A stretch of DNA of 16,450 nt from an uncultured Lachnospiraceae bacterium (lineage in GTDB: Bacteria; Bacillota; Clostridia; Lachnospirales; Lachnospiraceae), in contig CAJUES010000068.1 in assembly GCA_910585765.1 (NCBI GenBank), positions 1 through 16,450 on the forward strand. Reading direction: 5' to 3'. The position numbers were made by a program, and so were the translations under genes. This document shows, one piece after another, positions 13,025 through 16,450 of this stretch. Within the stretch, counting starts at the first letter, position 1. Each line of letters opens with the position of its first letter. The notes under the pieces are model-generated. The model had not been told where the DNA came from and searched no databases. It saw only the letters and a program-made list of their open reading frames with translations.

Positions 13025-14440
13025 ATGGTAGTACAGCACAATCTCAGAGCTATGAACGCTAACAGAATGTTAGGCATCACACAGGGGTCTCTCTCCAAGT
13101 CAGCAGAGAAGCTTTCTTCCGGTTACAAGGTAAACAGGGCAGCTGACGACGCAGCAGGTCTTTCAATTTCCGAGAAAATGAGAAAACAGATCAGAGGTCT
13201 CTCACAGGCATCTCTGAACGCAGAAGATGGTATCAGTGCAGTGCAGACAGCAGAGGGCGCATTGACAGAAGTTCATGACATGTTACAGAGAATGAACGAG
13301 CTGGCAGTGAAGGCTTCCAACGGCACAAACGCACTTTCTGACCGTCAGACGATCCAGGACGAGGTAGACCAGCTCCTCACAGAGATCGACCGTGTATCTG
13401 AGACAACCAAGTTCAACGAGACTTATCTGTTGAAGGGCGGCAAGGACACAAAGACCGTCACAGTAGATGCGCATGACGCAGGTATCGAGGGAACACTGAC
13501 ACAGAATACGACAACGGCTACCTTTACAATGGATAAGCTGAGCCTTGGTGATACAATTAAGATTGGTGGCACAGAGTATACGATCGGTGCGAAGAAGGCT
13601 GATGTAGTCGCTTCCATAGCGAATCTTTCAGCAGGAGAACTCATCACGATTGACGGAACGCAGTATACAGTGGGCGCAACAGCGGATAAGAATGAAGATA
13701 AGAACATCCTTGACCAGGCAGGGATTGAGGCGAAGATTGCAGATGGCAGCAGTGTAGTATACAAAGGTAAGACATTAAAGGTTATGACGACAGACGCTAC
13801 CGGTACAGGATTTGCAGGTGATACACAGACGGTTTCACAGGTTGATTATCAGAATCCGCAGGTGATCTCAGCGAAGAAAGCTTACGATATGATTCAGCAG
13901 GAGCTTGGGCTCGCAAGTAGTGTGGGTGCTACAAATACGTCTGCTACTGTCACAGCCGGAAATGCTGTTAAGGTAGGTACTGAGGATAAGGTGCAGTTCG
14001 AGATTACGAAAGGGAAAGTGGACAGAAAAGAAGGCTTGACATTTGCTCTTCATGTAGGTGCAGACGCAGATATGACCAACAAGATTTCTGTTCAGATCGA
14101 TGCCCTTGACACAAAGGGACTCGGCATCAACGGATTGAACGTGAAGGACAGCACAGGCGCATCTGCAACATACGCGATTGACGCGATCGCAGACGCAGTG
14201 GCTCATGTATCTTCTCAGCGCTCACTGCTCGGTGCAGTTCAGAACAGATTAGAGCACACGATCAACAACCTGGATAACGTAGTGGAGAACACGACAGCAG
14301 CTGAGAGCCAGATCCGCGATACCGATATGGCTACAGAGATGGTGAAGTACTCCAATGCGAATATCCTTTCACAGGCAGGACAGTCCATGCTCGCACAGGG
14401 CAATCAGTCCAACCAGGGTGTACTGAGTCTGTTAGGCTAA
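13025..14440 (+). CDS. Flagellin, complete
   Basis: This 471-residue protein is the main filament subunit. The N-terminal D0/D1 region (1-140) begins MVVQHNLRAMNANRMLGI and includes SSGYKVNRAADDAAGLSISE. The C-terminal D1/D0 region (about 385-471) ends AGQSMLAQGNQ...VLSLLG. The central exposed domain (about 141-380) holds an approximate internal repeat: LSLGDTIKIGGTEYTIGA (172-189) and LSAGELITIDGTQYTVGA (201-218). The D1 segment LQRMNELAVKASNGTN has R89 and L93, and IQDEV has E113; these correspond to the residues that touch TLR5 in Salmonella flagellin (R90, L94, E114). There is no cysteine. The start is fixed by AAGGAGG at 13012-13018. Its own sigma-28 promoter, long leader and terminator make it a single-gene unit. 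The other flagellin copy ends at 97. I give no symbol (fliC or hag) because naming of multiple copies varies. Confidence 0.97.
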   Translation: MVVQHNLRAMNANRMLGITQGSLSKSAEKLSSGYKVNRAADDAAGLSISEKMRKQIRGLSQASLNAEDGISAVQTAEGALTEVHDMLQRMNELAVKASNGTNALSDRQTIQDEVDQLLTEIDRVSETTKFNETYLLKGGKDTKTVTVDAHDAGIEGTLTQNTTTATFTMDKLSLGDTIKIGGTEYTIGAKKADVVASIANLSAGELITIDGTQYTVGATADKNEDKNILDQAGIEAKIADGSSVVYKGKTLKVMTTDATGTGFAGDTQTVSQVDYQNPQVISAKKAYDMIQQELGLASSVGATNTSATVTAGNAVKVGTEDKVQFEITKGKVDRKEGLTFALHVGADADMTNKISVQIDALDTKGLGINGLNVKDSTGASATYAIDAIADAVAHVSSQRSLLGAVQNRLEHTINNLDNVVENTTAAESQIRDTDMATEMVKYSNANILSQAGQSMLAQGNQSNQGVLSLLG

Positions 14441-14477
14441 TCATAGCAGTAGATTTTGACATAGAATCAATATCAGG

Positions 14478-14504
14478 GACCACCGCATCCGCGGTGGTCT
14501 TTTT
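14478..14504 (+). terminator. Intrinsic terminator of flagellin
   Basis: GACCACCGC (14478-14486), loop ATCC, GCGGTGGTC (14491-14499) and a T-run to 14504 form a compact, strong intrinsic terminator 38 bases after the flagellin stop. It shares no sequence with the terminator of the first flagellin copy. Confidence 0.93.
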
Positions 14505-14536
14505 GACGGTGTGCCCAGCAATGCATAGGTCATGAA

Positions 14537-14560
14537 GGCAGGGAAAAAATTTTCCCTGCC
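14537..14560. repeat. Near-perfect palindrome beside a promoter
   Basis: GGCAGGGAAAA (14537-14547) is complementary to TTTTCCCTGCC (14550-14560) with only two bases between. It ends four bases before the -35 element at 14564. It could be an operator, or a hairpin terminator for transcription from the right (the minus strand reads GGCAGGGAAAA then a T-run only within the arm). The role is unknown. Confidence 0.5.
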
Positions 14561-14563
14561 GGT

Positions 14564-14592
14564 TTGCCTTAAGTACCAGAATCGTGTATACT
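14564..14592 (+). promoter_or_regulatory. Sigma-A promoter of the DAC-like gene, with inverted repeat
   Basis: TTGCCT (14564-14569), 17 bases and TATACT (14587-14592) form a good housekeeping promoter with a leader of about 108 nt. TACCAG (14574-14579) and CTGGTA (14591-14596) form a perfect inverted repeat spanning spacer and -10, as expected for a repressor operator. A third TACCAG lies at 14644-14649. Confidence 0.65.
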
Positions 14593-14706
14593 GGTATCAA
14601 CAGACCTGCATTGGAGACAACGTGCAGTCAGGATCTTTAGAAATACCAGACCGCCGCAGAAACCTATGAAGCTTATAGATAACGTATAAATGTAGAAAGG
14701 ATCATC

Positions 14707-16107
14707 ATGAAACCATTCAGGCTCAAGGATAAAATATTCGAACAGCTGCCAGAATCCGGCTGTCTGAGCAATGCCATACGCCAGCTGATGCGAAAGCATT
14801 TCATGCACTGCAGCCCTGATTATCAGATGTTTCTGTTTTTGTTTCAGGAATTTCAGGAGAAAAAGGATCTGGCCGCATGCGGCGGACAAATACATTTTCC
14901 TGTCGTGGAGGACGTGGACGAGACGATCGCGCAGGGGCTTGCGGGTACAAACGGACTGCGGTACTGCTGTGCGAAATCTGCCGAGACTGCTGACCACAGG
15001 GAGGGCGCTGACGCGGGCAGCAGAAAGCTGTACTGGGTTATGGCGTGGGGGACGGCGTGCGAAGCCAACACGATCCTTGCAAGGATCATACTGGAAGAAC
15101 TGGTGCCAAAAGTTTACGATCTGGCACTTCTTGACGAGTTGGGGAAGCGTTCGGGCAAAAATCTTTTTTTCGGCAGGATTCTGGAGCGGAAATGGCTGCT
15201 TGACAACTATGTGCAGGCAGTCATCAGTGCCAATAAGCTGCCGGACCAGATCAATTTTATCCAGATCTCAGCGATGCCCTACGAGGGACGGGCAGTCAGG
15301 ACACGGATATTTTTCAGCGAGAGACAGATTCCGACGGATATACCAGGGACAGTGTACTTTCGCTGTGAGCGGACCTCCGACCTGATCAGGTTCAACACAA
15401 AGAGCATGCGCCCCGTCCGCAAACTGATGGAAGTGTCGGGTGCGGACGCAGGGCTGTGGGTGAAACTGCCGGAGCGCGTGATCGAAGGAAGCGTGATGCG
15501 CGGCAGTGCGGCAGAGCAGACAGCAGGTCTCTGCGTGGTCTTCGAGGGGGCGTTGGTGTGGAGTATACATAAGGCAGGGGAAAACATTTTGACCTACCGC
15601 GAGGGCAATTATATCATTCCGGCGATGCAGCCGGATGTAGATAAATATGCGGATCTTGGCAAGATGGTCAGTTTTGGAAGGGACTTTGAGATACCGGACA
15701 AGATGGACAAGCTGCAGCAGATCGTCAGGCGCGTTGCCAGTGTGTGCAGGCATGGCACATCGATCGTCATCATGGAGAAGCGGGGCATCGTGGCGGAGAT
15801 CGACAACAGACTTTCCCGCTACAGGCGGGGATTCAAGGTAGAGCCGTTTTCGCTCGCGGAGGCGCAGGAGGAGGTACTGCAGGGGATTACCGCGATAGAT
15901 GGCGCGGTCTTTGCCGACCTGAACGGCGACTGCTACGCGATCGGCGTCATCGTCGACGGGCAGATGGTCGTTGAGGGCGACTACGGCAGGGGCGCGCGTT
16001 ACAATTCTATCAAGAACTACATCACGGGTTACAAAGTGAGCCACCCCAAGCACGTCTGTCTCGCGGTGGTCATGTCGGAGGATGGAATGATCAACGTGAT
16101 CCTGTGA
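14707..16107 (+). CDS. DisA-N / diadenylate cyclase-like protein with variant motif
   Basis: The last 115-130 residues of this 466-residue protein resemble the DAC (DisA_N) domain, which joins two ATP to c-di-AMP. In order they show HGTSIVIMEKRG (359-370), the catalytic-type DGA (398-400) in ITAIDGAVFADLNG, a strand pair AIGVIVDGQ, the GRGARYNS segment (427-434) at the place of the usual R-H-R motif, and a final CLAVVMSEDGMINVIL strand. D398 of DGA is the expected metal ligand. The second motif reads R-Y-N instead of R-H-R, so activity or product may differ. The first 340 residues have no domain I recognise; they include several cysteines and no membrane span, so this is neither CdaA (membrane) nor DisA (DNA-binding C-terminus). 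AAAGGA precedes the ATG. No obvious terminator follows. It is probably a soluble sensor-cyclase, but function is inferred. Confidence 0.72.
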   Translation: MKPFRLKDKIFEQLPESGCLSNAIRQLMRKHFMHCSPDYQMFLFLFQEFQEKKDLAACGGQIHFPVVEDVDETIAQGLAGTNGLRYCCAKSAETADHREGADAGSRKLYWVMAWGTACEANTILARIILEELVPKVYDLALLDELGKRSGKNLFFGRILERKWLLDNYVQAVISANKLPDQINFIQISAMPYEGRAVRTRIFFSERQIPTDIPGTVYFRCERTSDLIRFNTKSMRPVRKLMEVSGADAGLWVKLPERVIEGSVMRGSAAEQTAGLCVVFEGALVWSIHKAGENILTYREGNYIIPAMQPDVDKYADLGKMVSFGRDFEIPDKMDKLQQIVRRVASVCRHGTSIVIMEKRGIVAEIDNRLSRYRRGFKVEPFSLAEAQEEVLQGITAIDGAVFADLNGDCYAIGVIVDGQMVVEGDYGRGARYNSIKNYITGYKVSHPKHVCLAVVMSEDGMINVIL

Positions 16108-16202
16108 TGGTATTCTTTCATTGAATATAGTTCACATAAAGGCACACAGTTCATCGTCAAGATAAAGATGATCATTTGTTCTGATACATGTCAGGTGCAA
16201 TA

Positions 16203-16450
16203 TCAGTTTGGTCTATCCGGAGTCCCGATCCCGAATTCCGCCATGAGCTGCCGCTGGTAGTTCTGATCTGCCAGCGTGCGTCTCAGATCGTCCATTCGGT
16301 TTTGTTTCAACAAGATCGCATTAAGCTGATTGATCTCATCTGCCATTTTTTCGCGTCCACGTATTTCACCAATAGCAATCCCTCTGTTTTCCACTTTGTC
16401 TAAGATCTCACACATATTGACACCCTCCTTTTTGGCTTCCTTCTGCAAAA
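16203..16450 (-). CDS. Rpn/PD-(D/E)XK transposase-family nuclease, C-terminal part (partial)
   Basis: The frame is open to the window edge and stops at TGA (16205-16203), giving about 82 residues of the C-terminus. The sequence VNMCEILDKVENRGIAIGE, a charged helix, and a final ADQNYQRQLMAEFGI resemble the tail of Rpn-family recombination-promoting nucleases (putative transposase, PD-(D/E)XK), which are abundant in Lachnospiraceae. These tails commonly have a short charged repeat-like helix and an R/D-x-x-YxxxLxxEFGI ending. The catalytic nuclease domain would lie beyond the window, so it cannot be said whether the gene is intact. The apparent start at the window edge is not a true start. It converges with the DAC-like gene across 95 non-coding bases that hold no clear terminator. 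Confidence 0.65.
   Translation of the reverse strand, partial: LQKEAKKEGVNMCEILDKVENRGIAIGEIRGREKMADEINQLNAILLKQNRMDDLRRTLADQNYQRQLMAEFGIGTPDRPN

Noticed and set aside
1..16450. CRISPR array, tRNA, rRNA or complete insertion sequence
   Set aside because: No regularly spaced direct repeats, tRNA-like folds with CCA-type ends, or transposase with terminal inverted repeats were seen; only a partial Rpn-type nuclease at the right edge hints at mobile DNA.

Overview
The window looks like chromosomal DNA of a motile, spore-forming Firmicute of the class Clostridia, most likely a gut Lachnospiraceae of the Roseburia / Agathobacter / Eubacterium type. The reasons are a Gram-positive flagellar gene order, sigma-A and sigma-D (sigma-28) type promoters, strong AGGAGG ribosome sites, a cotJ spore-coat operon and an Rpn-family nuclease tail of the kind common in Lachnospiraceae. 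The genus is an inference; no rRNA or marker gene is present.

Layout, left to right. (1) 1-196: last 31 codons of one flagellin gene, then a long hairpin and a strong two-way terminator. (2) 280-1349, minus strand: cotJC preceded by a gene that fuses CotJA-like and CotJB-like domains, translationally coupled. (3) 1546-2615: a monocistronic ROK glucokinase with its own extended -10 promoter and terminator. (4) 2664-4846: a sigma-A promoter and a two-gene unit made of a secreted DUF5722-like TIM-barrel (clan-A-like) protein and a TetR regulator. (5) 4839-12515: a late flagellar operon from a sigma-28 promoter inside the end of the tetR gene: flgM, flgN, two tandem flgK paralogues, an oversized flgL, fliW and csrA, closed by a strong terminator. 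(6) 12747-14504: a second, complete flagellin gene with its own sigma-28 promoter and a roughly 245-nt leader carrying GGA-presenting hairpins next to the ribosome site. (7) 14564-16107: a sigma-A promoter and a protein ending in a DisA/DAC-type nucleotide-cyclase domain with a variant second motif. (8) 16203-16450, minus strand: C-terminal part of an Rpn/PD-(D/E)XK transposase-like nuclease that runs off the window.

How it works together: sigma-28 would drive both the operon encoding its own anti-sigma factor (FlgM) plus the hook-filament junction proteins and the filament gene. FliW and CsrA, encoded just before flagellin, match the known Bacillus partner-switch in which FliW bound to flagellin releases CsrA from the flagellin leader. 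The order flgM-flgN-flgK-flgL-fliW-csrA-flagellin follows Bacillus subtilis. The lineage-specific changes are the second flgK, the insert in flgL, the second flagellin gene 14 kb away, and a DAC-like gene where fliD/fliS might be expected. The most interesting points are the flagellin leader, the CotJA-CotJB fusion, the variant DAC gene with an inverted repeat across its promoter, and the insert in FlgL.
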